Origin: Flavihumibacter cheonanensis
GTDB lineage: Bacteria; Bacteroidota; Bacteroidia; Chitinophagales; Chitinophagaceae
Length of the DNA stretch: 64,000 bases
Direction: 5' to 3'
Assembly: GCF_022352215.1 (NCBI RefSeq)
Contig: NZ_JAKRWF010000004.1
Span: forward strand, 1-64,000
Shown: positions 43,011 to 51,063 of the stretch, piece by piece
Position numbering within the stretch: position 1 is the first letter of the stretch
Layout of the letters: the number at the start of each line of letters is the position of its first letter
The notes under the pieces: generated by a model
Database searches by the model: none
Seen by the model: only the letters and a program-made list of their open reading frames with translations
Told to the model about the DNA's origin: nothing
Made by a program: the position numbers and the translations under genes

Positions 43011-44429
43011 TCAGATCGCTTTTGAATACCGAATCGATTCAACTCCCTGTTGTTTTTTACGTTGAATGAATAAATCAAATGCGCTACACACAATCCGGAT
43101 AAAATGATGCCCCTTGGCAGAAAGCGAAAGTCCTTCCTCATTCCATGTTATCAGGCCATCTGCAGCCAGTTCTTCTAATACCGGAAAACTGAATTCTTCA
43201 AGTTTGGATAAATCCTCTTTTTTGAAGCTTGTTTTACCCTTGCAACTGATATCGAGGATATACTGTTTGAAGGATAAATCCTCTTCATCCAAAAAGTATC
43301 CTTTAGTGATAGCGAGTTTGCCCTGGTTGATTGCCTCATAATACTCGCGGATAGTTTTATTATTCTGCGCATAGGCGTTACCGGTATCACTGATACTGGA
43401 CACACCCAAACCAATCAGCAATTTGGATGATTGAGTCGTATACCCCATGAAGTTCCGGTGCAACGTTGCCTCTCCCTTCTTCCATTCCTCCTTCTTCCAT
43501 TCCTCCATCTTCCCTGCTTCCCTCCACCTGGCGAGATACAACTCATCTGTTGGCAACGCAAAATGATCCATGCCAATATCGTAGTACCCATGCATGGCAA
43601 ACTGGAATTTTCCAAGCCTGTATAATTCCATTTTCAGTTCTGCAGAAGGTAGGTCGTTTTCATCAAAGAGGCGCTGACCGCGGCTGGTCCAGGGCACATG
43701 AGCATAGCTGTAAAAAGCGACCCGGTCTGGTTTTAATTTTAACACCTGTTTCAGAGTCCGCTCCATGGACTCGGTCGTTTGTCTTGGTAAGCCATAGATA
43801 AGGTCATAATTCACAGAAGTATAACCAATTTCGCGTGCGATCTCAGTTACTTCCTGCACTTTGTAAAAAGGCTGAATCCGGTTGATGATTTTCTGCACAT
43901 CCGGATCATTGTCCTGCACTCCAAAACTTACCCGACGAAAACCCAGCTCATACAAGGTTTTCAGGTGATCGTAGGTAGTATTATTAGGGTGGCCTTCAAA
44001 ACTAAAAGCATGATCATCGGCAATAGTACAGGACCTGAGAATGGGTAACAAGAGTTTTTCCAGGTTTTCAGGTGAGAAAAATGTAGGTGTACCACCACCG
44101 AGGTGGAGTTCGCGAAGGATCGGTTTTTCCTTCATGAGTCGTAAGTAAAGGGTCCATTCTTTCAGGACAGCTTCTATGTATTCGCCTTCTACTTTATGGT
44201 TGGTGGTAATCTTTTTATTACAGCCGCAGTAGGTACAGAGGCTCTCACAGAAAGGAAGGTGAATATACAGTGCGATCCCGTTTTGGGAATTCTCAATGGA
44301 AAACTGCTCACTGAAATTGGTCTCCCATTTTTCCACTGAAATTTCCGGCTCCCATTGAGGTACAGTAGGATAACTGGTGTAACGTGGAACCGGTCGGTCG
44401 TATTTCTTAAGTAAGCTGGCGGTAATCAT
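43011..44429 (-). CDS. hemN: Oxygen-independent coproporphyrinogen III oxidase (radical SAM)
   Basis: HemN makes protoporphyrinogen IX without oxygen. The start chosen is the ATG at 44429 (MITASLLKKYDRPVPRYTSY). The radical SAM motif is YIHLPFCESLCTYCGCNK, followed by LHLGGGTPTFF and SFGVQDNDPDVQ. TLHRNFMGYTT is the conserved later segment. Just before it the protein has an unusual insertion, KMEEWKKEEWKKGEA, from a 15-bp direct repeat at 43476-43505. The reading frame is kept, so the enzyme is probably active. The product is 472 aa. Confidence 0.94.
   Translation of the reverse strand: MITASLLKKYDRPVPRYTSYPTVPQWEPEISVEKWETNFSEQFSIENSQNGIALYIHLPFCESLCTYCGCNKKITTNHKVEGEYIEAVLKEWTLYLRLMKEKPILRELHLGGGTPTFFSPENLEKLLLPILRSCTIADDHAFSFEGHPNNTTYDHLKTLYELGFRRVSFGVQDNDPDVQKIINRIQPFYKVQEVTEIAREIGYTSVNYDLIYGLPRQTTESMERTLKQVLKLKPDRVAFYSYAHVPWTSRGQRLFDENDLPSAELKMELYRLGKFQFAMHGYYDIGMDHFALPTDELYLARWREAGKMEEWKKEEWKKGEATLHRNFMGYTTQSSKLLIGLGVSSISDTGNAYAQNNKTIREYYEAINQGKLAITKGYFLDEEDLSFKQYILDISCKGKTSFKKEDLSKLEEFSFPVLEELAADGLITWNEEGLSLSAKGHHFIRIVCSAFDLFIQRKKQQGVESIRYSKAI
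43476..43505 (-). repeat. 15-bp tandem duplication inside hemN
   Basis: The plus-strand unit CTTCTTCCATTCCTC occurs twice in direct succession (43476-43490, 43491-43505) within a polypurine/polypyrimidine stretch. It encodes EEWKK twice in the hemN frame, in a place where HemN proteins normally have a short loop. Confidence 0.85.
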
Positions 44430-44538
44430 GCCGCAAAGAAAGAGCCGCAAAGGGGGTTATGCACTGACTGGGGTCGTATTGGGGCCTGATCTTCATCAGT
44501 TTACGCTGTTTTTCTGTCACGGAATTGTCATTTGCTGA

Positions 44539-44579
44539 TTTTTCCGCATTTCGTAAATGCTTTTTCCGCTTTGCGTAAA
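44539..44579. promoter_or_regulatory. 22-bp-spaced direct repeat upstream of the FecA-like gene
   Basis: TTTTTCCGCATTTCGTAAA (44539-44557) and TTTTTCCGCTTTGCGTAAA (44561-44579) match at 17 of 19 positions. The first copy contains the perfect palindrome GCATTTCGTAAATGC (44546-44560). A TTTG at 44570 followed after 19 nt by GGTATTTG at 44593-44600 could be a weak promoter, so the second copy would overlap the -33 element. The hemN start is 110 nt away on the other side. Confidence 0.5.
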
Positions 44580-44625
44580 CCAAAAATTTTGCGGTATTTG
44601 ATCTTTGCGGCCGAAAGAAACTGAT

Positions 44626-46815
44626 ATGATAAAGAATGGATTCTTAAGTGGAATAGCGATGCTGGTTGCAGTAGCGGGAATGACCCAGGAAGCAGCAGAC
44701 ACAGCCAGGAAAGAACAGGAAATGCCCCAGGTGCTGGTGGTTGGGTACAAGGATAAATTGTTATCAAAGGTACCGGGATCGGTATCCATCATTCGGTTTA
44801 AGGAGATTCAGCAATTAGCTCCCATCAGCGGAAATGATGTCATGCGCCGGGTACCAGGATTGAATATTGTGGACGAGGAAGGAGCTGGATTACGTATTAA
44901 TATAGGGGTACGTGGACTGGATCCGGATCGCAGCCGTAATTTATTGATATTGGAAGATGGTGTACCGGTTGCCCTGAATCCATATGGTGAGCCGGAAATG
45001 TATTTTACACCAGTAATTGACAAAGTACGATCCATAGAAGTATTAAAGGGAAGTGGCCAGGTGCAGTTTGGGCCGCAAACCATTGGAGGGGTGGTTAATC
45101 TTATTACAGCCGATCCTCCTGCAGAAGAAAGAACAGAATTGAGAGTGAAAGGCGGTCAGGGTGGGTTTTTCTCCACCTATGCGAGTTATGGCAACACTGT
45201 TGGCAATATGGGCTTTAATGTTAGTTATCTGCGTAAGCAAGCAGATAATATTGGTCCAACCTGGTTTAGAATTAACGACCTCAGTGCCAAGCTGCGGTTT
45301 CAGCTGAGTGAAAAATCATCTATCGGGATGAAACTCGGTGTGTATGATGAACTCTCTAATTCAACTTATATAGGTATAACGCAATCGATGTATGATGCTG
45401 GCGGTTCTGATTATGTAAGGCTGGCACCGGATGATCGGTTACCCGTGCGCAGGTATAATCTCAGCGTTACGCATTCCCTGCAAATCAATCCACGCGTTAA
45501 TTTACAGACCACTGCATTTGCGTATACCACTACCCGAAACTGGCAGCGACAGGACTTTAGTTATTCTTCCACTGCAGCCAATCAAACCGGTGTGATTTGG
45601 GGAGATCGGTCGGTAACTGGAGGAGCAATTTATATGCTGAACAGCAATGGGCATCGCAACCGGCAATTTGAAGTAATGGGAGTGGAGCCCCGGCTTACGG
45701 TAAAAGGAAAGATTGGTGATAAAGAAAACAAACTCAATGCAGGAGTTCGCTACCTCTATGAAAAAGCGAGAGAGCAATTTGTATTGGGAAAAAAAGCAGA
45801 TGCAACGGCCGGGGATATGCGCGATAATGAAATACGGAGCGGGCATGCCTTGAGTGGATTTATTCAGGATGAGCTGGGTATTACCAAACGTTTTACTGTG
45901 AATGCAGGCGTTCGACTGGAAAGCTTCAATTATAATCGTCGTATTTTAAGAGGACGTTTTCCGGTGAATGGTGCCACCGTAGTAGCTGATACAAATGTAT
46001 TGGCAAAGCAAAATGTGCTTGCAGTTATCCCTGGTGGTGGATTTAATTATGTGGTGAATGGAAGTTTGAATCTGTTCGGTGGAGTACATCGTGGATTTGC
46101 TCCTCCGAGAACCAAGGATGCCATCACTTCTACTGGAATGGCAATAGATTTGGATGCAGAGAAAAGCTGGAATTTTGAATTGGGATTACGTTTCAATCAT
46201 GCTAACTGGATTGAGGGCGAGCTGACCTTCTTCAAAATGGACTTTGACAACCAGATCATTCCGATTTCGCAGTCGAGCGGCAGTACCAATGCAACCGGAC
46301 TCGCAAATGGTGGTAAAACTGCCCACACTGGAGTTGAAGCTGCTGTGCAACTGGATTTTGGTAAGGCTTTCAACTGGAAACACAGTCTGCAAGTGGGTTC
46401 CAATTTCACCTATGTAAATAGCGTGTATTCGGCTGATCGTTTTATCACCAGTGGAACAGAAAAGATCAACATCCGCGATAACAAATTGCCCTATGCTCCT
46501 TCCTTTATCTGGAATGGTACAGTAGGATTTGAGTCTAAAGGCGGACTGGGAATTCGTTTCTTTGCCAATTATGTAGGTGAGCAGTTTGCAGATGAGTTGA
46601 ATACCGTGGCGCCATCTGCCAATGGACGTATTGGTCGTATTGACAGCAGAATGGTATTTGATGGTACTGCCTATTATCAATTGAATAAAAAAGTGAACTT
46701 CAATATCAGTGCGAAGAACCTGGGTGATAAGCGTTATATCGCGAGTCGCAGGCCGGAAGGAATCAGAGTTGGTATGCCGGCTTTTGTTACGGTGGGTGTG
46801 GAGCTCACTTTGTGA
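44626..46815 (+). CDS. FecA-like TonB-dependent receptor
   Basis: The start chosen is the ATG at 44626, which gives MIKNGFLSGIAMLVAVAGMT as signal peptide. The 729-aa protein has a FecA-type plug (QVLVVGYKDKLLSKVPGSVS, RRVPGLNIVDEEGAGLRI, YFTPVIDKVRSIEVLKGSG, QTIGGVVNLIT) and a barrel ending GMPAFVTVGVELTL. No N-terminal signalling domain is present, so it does not act through an anti-sigma factor. Ferric citrate or another ferric chelate is the likely cargo, which fits the neighbouring heme genes. The stop codon lies in a heptamer repeat. Confidence 0.9.
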   Translation: MIKNGFLSGIAMLVAVAGMTQEAADTARKEQEMPQVLVVGYKDKLLSKVPGSVSIIRFKEIQQLAPISGNDVMRRVPGLNIVDEEGAGLRINIGVRGLDPDRSRNLLILEDGVPVALNPYGEPEMYFTPVIDKVRSIEVLKGSGQVQFGPQTIGGVVNLITADPPAEERTELRVKGGQGGFFSTYASYGNTVGNMGFNVSYLRKQADNIGPTWFRINDLSAKLRFQLSEKSSIGMKLGVYDELSNSTYIGITQSMYDAGGSDYVRLAPDDRLPVRRYNLSVTHSLQINPRVNLQTTAFAYTTTRNWQRQDFSYSSTAANQTGVIWGDRSVTGGAIYMLNSNGHRNRQFEVMGVEPRLTVKGKIGDKENKLNAGVRYLYEKAREQFVLGKKADATAGDMRDNEIRSGHALSGFIQDELGITKRFTVNAGVRLESFNYNRRILRGRFPVNGATVVADTNVLAKQNVLAVIPGGGFNYVVNGSLNLFGGVHRGFAPPRTKDAITSTGMAIDLDAEKSWNFELGLRFNHANWIEGELTFFKMDFDNQIIPISQSSGSTNATGLANGGKTAHTGVEAAVQLDFGKAFNWKHSLQVGSNFTYVNSVYSADRFITSGTEKINIRDNKLPYAPSFIWNGTVGFESKGGLGIRFFANYVGEQFADELNTVAPSANGRIGRIDSRMVFDGTAYYQLNKKVNFNISAKNLGDKRYIASRRPEGIRVGMPAFVTVGVELTL

Positions 46816-46846
46816 GCGGTGAAAGGTGAAAAGTGAAAGGTGAAAG
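46812..46846 (+). repeat. Heptamer array (GTGARRN) across the FecA-like stop codon
   Basis: Five units: GTGAGCG, GTGAAAG, GTGAAAA, GTGAAAG, GTGAAAG. The stop codon TGA (46813-46815) is inside the first unit. The position relative to the gene end repeats that seen at hemH. Confidence 0.85.
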
Positions 46847-46852
46847 AATTAC

Positions 46853-46877
46853 AAGACCTGTGTGTAACACAGGTCTT
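46853..46877 (+). terminator. Rho-independent terminator of the FecA-like gene
   Basis: AAGACCTGTG and CACAGGTCTT form a perfect 10-bp stem with a TGTAA loop, followed by TTGTATT. The same stem, with one loop base changed, is at 52416-52440. Confidence 0.85.
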
Positions 46878-46906
46878 TTGTATTATATTGGGGGTAAGGA
46901 AATTCT

Positions 46907-47281
46907 ATGAAAAGAATATTGGAGGTAGTAATTGCGTTGGTGTGGTTGGTAAATGGCTTGTATTGTAAGGTGATGAACGGTGTCCCTAGGCATGAAGCGA
47001 TTGTAGCAAAGGTGTTGCAATTGCAGGAAGCAAGGGTACTAACCCTGTTAATTGGATTGGCTGAAATTGGAATTGCGATATGGATTTTTAGCCGCTTTAA
47101 ATCCAGGCTGGCAGCAATCGTTCAAATGTTGTTGGTCGCCACTATGAATTTACTGGAATACCTATTGGCCAGGGATCTTCTGCTATGGGGCAGCTGGAAC
47201 AGTGTATTCGCATTACTCTTTATCGCACTCATTTATTTTACAGAATTTGCGATCGCTAAATCAGTATCAACCAATTCCTAG
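46907..47281 (+). CDS. DoxX-like small membrane protein (124 aa)
   Basis: Four hydrophobic segments in a DoxX-like arrangement: ILEVVIALVWLVNGLYCKV, TLLIGLAEIGIAIWIF, IVQMLLVATMNLLEYLLA and FALLFIALIYFTEFAI. Proteins of this kind often precede DUF2071 proteins, as here, where the next gene starts 1 nt later. The biochemical role is not known. It is probably the first gene of a four-gene operon that reaches 49155. Confidence 0.8.
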   Translation: MKRILEVVIALVWLVNGLYCKVMNGVPRHEAIVAKVLQLQEARVLTLLIGLAEIGIAIWIFSRFKSRLAAIVQMLLVATMNLLEYLLARDLLLWGSWNSVFALLFIALIYFTEFAIAKSVSTNS

Positions 47282-47282
47282 T

Positions 47283-48020
47283 ATGATGCAATTCCTCAAA
47301 TCCCACCCATTTGCAGTAGAAGCCTATTTTGATTCTTCGGTAGTACTCAGTTTTGCTGTTCCGAAAGAACAACTGATTCACCTGATACCTCCCTGCCTGG
47401 AGCTCGATCTGCTAAACGAACAATATGGATTCATTGCAGTAGCGATGGTACAAACCAGGAAATTGCGTCCCAAAGGATTCCCGGCTTTTATGGGAAATGA
47501 TTTTTTTCTTATCGGATACCGGATTTTTGTTCGTTATAAAACAAGTGAAGGAAAACGTTTGCGAGGCTTGTACATTCTGAGGTCTGAAACAGATAAAAAA
47601 AAGATGGAGTGGCTGGGTTCGCTGTTCACTCAATACAAGTATCAGACCATTGATATCAAGCAACAACGGGAAAAGGACATTCAACTTATACAGTCTGATT
47701 CATCCGGATTGCAGGTAAAGTTCAGACGGGCCGAACAGGAAATACCATTGCCCAAACAGTCGCCATTTACGGATTGGAAAGAGGCAAGGAGGTTCGCCGG
47801 ACCATTACCCTTTACCTTCAGTTACCTGGAAAGAGAAAAAAAAGTATTGATAGTTGAGGGAGTAAGAAGCAACTGGACTCCCAAACCTGTTCAGGTATTG
47901 GAATATAAGATACCTTACCTGGAAAATATTGGTGTAGAAAGTCCGGTATTGGCGAATGCATTTGAGATAACAGAAATTCCTTATTACTGGAAAAAAGGAA
48001 AAAAAGATTCATGGAGATAA
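47283..48020 (+). CDS. DUF2071-type protein (YqjF-like, 245 aa)
   Basis: The start is the ATG at 47283; a longer frame reaching back to 47202 overlaps the DoxX-like gene and is rejected. The protein has the DUF2071/acetoacetate-decarboxylase-like layout, with FAVEAYFDSSVVLSFAVP, HLIPPCLELDLLNEQYGFIA and FFLIGYRIFVRYKTSEGKRL. It is soluble. The catalytic lysine of acetoacetate decarboxylase is not evident, and no reaction is assigned. It overlaps the methyltransferase gene by 10 nt, which implies coupled expression. Confidence 0.8.
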   Translation: MMQFLKSHPFAVEAYFDSSVVLSFAVPKEQLIHLIPPCLELDLLNEQYGFIAVAMVQTRKLRPKGFPAFMGNDFFLIGYRIFVRYKTSEGKRLRGLYILRSETDKKKMEWLGSLFTQYKYQTIDIKQQREKDIQLIQSDSSGLQVKFRRAEQEIPLPKQSPFTDWKEARRFAGPLPFTFSYLEREKKVLIVEGVRSNWTPKPVQVLEYKIPYLENIGVESPVLANAFEITEIPYYWKKGKKDSWR

Positions 48021-48763
48021 TCAGGAAACCTTACCAGGGAGTTTGGAATATTGTTCGCTTTAACTGGCCCTTCTATGTAGTAGCCGGTTTTGTAATCCTG
48101 TTGGTGATTGGAATTGCTGGTTATTTTTCCGGATTGATTTATTATTTCCTGCTGGCCGCTGCTTTTGCTGCATTTTTTGGAATGGCTGTTTCCCTGCTCG
48201 TATCTCACTATATTTATGATCGTTCGGGGTTATATGATTTTGACTGGCTGGATGGATTGGCTTTTCAAAAAGCCGGATCTGCACTCACTGTAAATGCTGG
48301 TTTTGATGAAACCACGGAGATATTACAACATAAATTTCCATCCCTCCGATTTTCGATGGCAGATTTCTATGATCCCCTTTTACATACCGAACCATCTATC
48401 GAAAGAGCAAGAAAAATCTATCCTCCTAAACTGGAAGTTCAACCGGTAAATACTGCTGATTTACCTTATGGTGATCAGCAATTTGATATAATATTTGTAC
48501 TTCTTTCCGCCCATGAAATAATAAATCCAAAAGAACGTGTTTTGTTCTTTTCAGAGTTGAAACGGGTGCTTTGTGAAGGCGGAAAAATAATTGTTATGGA
48601 GCACCTGCGGGATCTGCCAAACTTCCTGGCCTACACCATTGGATTCTTTCATTTCCATTCTCACGCTGCCTGGACAAAATGTTTTGAACTGGCCGAACTG
48701 AAACTGGAGCGGGAGGAAAAACAAACAGCTTTCATCAGCCTATTCATACTGACAAAAAAATGA
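48011..48763 (+). CDS. Membrane-anchored SAM-dependent methyltransferase-like protein
   Basis: The first ~70 residues hold two hydrophobic segments (FYVVAGFVILLVIGIAGYFSG in part, and YYFLLAAAFAAFFGMAV). The remaining ~180 residues look like a class I methyltransferase: LTVNAGFDETTEIL takes the place of the glycine-rich SAM loop, LEVQPVNTADLPYGDQQFD matches the segment before motif IV, and LKRVLCEGGKIIVMEHLRD is the usual later motif. The first loop lacks the typical GxGxG, so SAM binding is uncertain. It overlaps genes on both sides (10 nt and ATGA). Confidence 0.75.
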   Translation: MEIIRKPYQGVWNIVRFNWPFYVVAGFVILLVIGIAGYFSGLIYYFLLAAAFAAFFGMAVSLLVSHYIYDRSGLYDFDWLDGLAFQKAGSALTVNAGFDETTEILQHKFPSLRFSMADFYDPLLHTEPSIERARKIYPPKLEVQPVNTADLPYGDQQFDIIFVLLSAHEIINPKERVLFFSELKRVLCEGGKIIVMEHLRDLPNFLAYTIGFFHFHSHAAWTKCFELAELKLEREEKQTAFISLFILTKK

Positions 48764-49155
48764 TTCAGCAAATTCAAATCGTAGGAATCGCGCTTATACT
48801 ACTGGCGCTTTTACACCTGATTTTTCCAAGGTATTTCAATTGGAAAAAAGAGCTGGCAGGCTTAAGTGTCATTAATCGTGAAATGATGATTGTACATACT
48901 TTTTTTATTGCACTAACCGTGCTGTTGATGGGAATCCTATGTATAACAAGTGCGAATGAACTTTCTGAAACAACTTTAGGAAAAAGACTGGCTGCTGGTA
49001 TCGGTTTGTTTTGGTTTATCCGATGGATCGTCCAGTTTACAGGATATTCTTCGGTGAACTGGAAGGGAAAAAATTTTGAAACAGCAGTACATGTTTTTTT
49101 TAGCCTGTTCTGGACGTATGTAACTGGCTTGTTTTGGTGGGTCGCCTTTTCCTGA
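48760..49155 (+). CDS. Hypothetical four-helix membrane protein (131 aa)
   Basis: A hydrophobic protein with segments IVGIALILLALLHLIFP, MIVHTFFIALTVLLMGILC, AAGIGLFWFIRWIVQFTGY and AVHVFFSLFWTYVTGLFWW. Conserved-looking polar residues in the helices (His, Arg, Trp) could form a binding site, but I do not recognise the family. It is coupled to the methyltransferase-like gene by an ATGA overlap and ends 9 nt before the convergent response-regulator stop. Confidence 0.75.
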   Translation: MIQQIQIVGIALILLALLHLIFPRYFNWKKELAGLSVINREMMIVHTFFIALTVLLMGILCITSANELSETTLGKRLAAGIGLFWFIRWIVQFTGYSSVNWKGKNFETAVHVFFSLFWTYVTGLFWWVAFS

Positions 49156-49164
49156 TGAATTCGT

Positions 49165-49863
49165 TCAGGATAATAGTTGGGATAGATTGTCCCGGTAACT
49201 TCTGCCGATAGGGATGGTGTGACCATTGATTTCTGCTTCTTCAGCAGTAAAGGAATCAATTTTGGAGATGGAAACAATGAAGGATCGATGCACCCGGAGA
49301 AACTGGGAAGGAGGGAGGCGGCTTTCAATTTCAATAGTACTCATTTTGGTCAGGTATTCGGTATTGATTGTCACGAACCGGATGTATTCCCGCTGGCTTT
49401 CAATAAATAGAATTTCAGAAAGCAGGATTTTTATTTTTTTCTTTTGAACAGAAATGAAAAGAAAATCTTTTTCAGGCGCTGGCGTACCGCCAGGGGTATT
49501 CTTATCATTGTTTTGTCTCACCTTATTAACAGCAGCGATAAAGCGATCGAACTCTATGGGTTTTAATAAATAGTCAACTACATTTAATTCGAATCCTTCT
49601 ACTGCATATTGGTGATAAGCCGTGGTGATGATAACCTGGGGTCGCTTTTGTAAGGTTCGCAGAAAATTCATCCCTTTTAACCTGGGCAGGTGGATATCCA
49701 GGAAGATAAGATCTATGGATTCTTTCTGTAAGAACTCGGTTGCCAGCAAGGCATTTTTGAAATGCCCTTTATATTTCAGGGAAGGCAATTGATCAATATA
49801 ATCAATCAGGATCTTAGCTGCCAGTGGCTCATCTTCTATAACGATACAGGAAATACTAGACAT
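49165..49863 (-). CDS. LytTR-type response regulator
   Basis: The N-terminal receiver domain (residues 1-~120) has the phosphoacceptor D56 in LIFLDIHLP and the acidic pair at VIEDEP. The C-terminal ~100 residues are a LytTR DNA-binding domain (ILFIESQREYIRFVT, LPPSQFLRVHRSFIVSISKI). It overlaps the histidine kinase gene by 8 nt and is certainly its partner. Targets are unknown. The nearest candidates are the phosphatase gene divergent from the kinase and the convergent membrane-protein operon. Confidence 0.93.
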   Translation of the reverse strand: MSSISCIVIEDEPLAAKILIDYIDQLPSLKYKGHFKNALLATEFLQKESIDLIFLDIHLPRLKGMNFLRTLQKRPQVIITTAYHQYAVEGFELNVVDYLLKPIEFDRFIAAVNKVRQNNDKNTPGGTPAPEKDFLFISVQKKKIKILLSEILFIESQREYIRFVTINTEYLTKMSTIEIESRLPPSQFLRVHRSFIVSISKIDSFTAEEAEINGHTIPIGRSYRDNLSQLLS

Positions 49864-50878
49864 GCGATTTGGTATTTATGTACAGGTGAGCAGTGAATAC
49901 AGTCCCTACTTTTTGATAAGCAAGTTTGTAATCTGTATATAACAATTCCAGTTGCCTCCGGATATTCGATAAGCCAATGTTTTCTTTTATTGGTTCGTCT
50001 GGTGAATCATCTCCTGTAGAATTTCGAACAATAAAATTGACCTGGTCATTATAAACTGTTAAGCTGATTCGTACAAAAGGAGCTTCAATTGTTTCCGCAC
50101 TCCCATGTTTAAATGCGTTTTCAACCAGGGGAATTAATAAAAGTGGCGGAATGCGGGTCGATTGTTCTTGTATATCAATATCAAATCGGATGGAGAGTTG
50201 TTCATCGTAGCGTAGTTTTTCCAATGAAATATAATCCTGTATAATTTGTACTTCCTTCTCAACTGGAATGAGCGGGGTATTGGTTTCATATAACATGAAC
50301 CGAAGGATTTTGGATAGTTGCATAACGGAACTCGCGGTCCTGTCCGACTTCTGTAAGGCTAGTGCGTAAATATTATTAAGGGTATTAAATAAAAAGTGCG
50401 GGTTGGTTTGTGATTTAAGGTAATTCAGTTCGGCGGCCTGTTTGGCTAGTTGCAATTGTTTGGTCGTTGACTTCAATTTCGTGTACCGATAGAAATGCCG
50501 GATGATACTAATGTATAAAAATCCTCCGAGGCTATTGGCCATATGATCACCTAATGACATGGCATTTTCCGGACTACCAAGTGGTGTATGAATACCAATC
50601 CCGATTCCAAGATATCGCCACAGACTGGCACCAACAGTAAAAAGAAAAATGGTTAAAAAGATAGCCGGTATCGCCTGTAGAATTCCTTTTCTTATATAGG
50701 GAAACAGGTATTCAAAAAACAGAATTGTGACTGCTGTTATGAAACATAACCACCAGACCTGGTTCCAGAAAATGGCGGAAGCATTTTCCATGTCTTGTGG
50801 AATATAAACAAGCCACCTCAGGCAAATGAGCGACAAGGATATCCAGCCATACAGTTTCCAATTAATTTTTGAAGGCAA
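49856..50878 (-). CDS. LytS/YehU-type sensor histidine kinase
   Basis: A 340-aa kinase with about four to five N-terminal membrane segments (residues ~10-135), a short coiled linker and a His_kinase domain with NPHFLFNTLNNI (His161). The ATPase region follows (PPLLLIPLVENAFKHGS, GLSNIRRQLELLY). No extracellular ligand-binding domain is present, so it senses a membrane-borne or intracellular signal. Together with the LytTR regulator it forms a two-gene unit. Confidence 0.93.
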   Translation of the reverse strand: MPSKINWKLYGWISLSLICLRWLVYIPQDMENASAIFWNQVWWLCFITAVTILFFEYLFPYIRKGILQAIPAIFLTIFLFTVGASLWRYLGIGIGIHTPLGSPENAMSLGDHMANSLGGFLYISIIRHFYRYTKLKSTTKQLQLAKQAAELNYLKSQTNPHFLFNTLNNIYALALQKSDRTASSVMQLSKILRFMLYETNTPLIPVEKEVQIIQDYISLEKLRYDEQLSIRFDIDIQEQSTRIPPLLLIPLVENAFKHGSAETIEAPFVRISLTVYNDQVNFIVRNSTGDDSPDEPIKENIGLSNIRRQLELLYTDYKLAYQKVGTVFTAHLYINTKSHV

Positions 50879-50973
50879 ACCAGTTCAGTTAATGCTTTAA
50901 AGTAAAGATAAATTTCTTCCCTTTCAATAATTGCGTCTTGAACCTGCCTCCTTGTCTATGAATAACAGATTAA

Positions 50974-51007
50974 AGGCTACCAATTGTTCCAAGCGGGTTG
51001 GTAGCCT
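50974..51007 (+). promoter_or_regulatory. Perfect 10-bp inverted repeat before the phosphatase gene
   Basis: AGGCTACCAA (50974-50983) and TTGGTAGCCT (50998-51007) are perfect complements with a 14-nt spacer, 57 nt before the chosen start. It has no T-run, so an operator or 5'-UTR hairpin is more likely than a terminator. Confidence 0.45.
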
Positions 51008-51063
51008 CCAATCCGTTGTCTATTGACGCAGTAAAATTTGAGCAGAAGCAAACTGTAGGTTCG

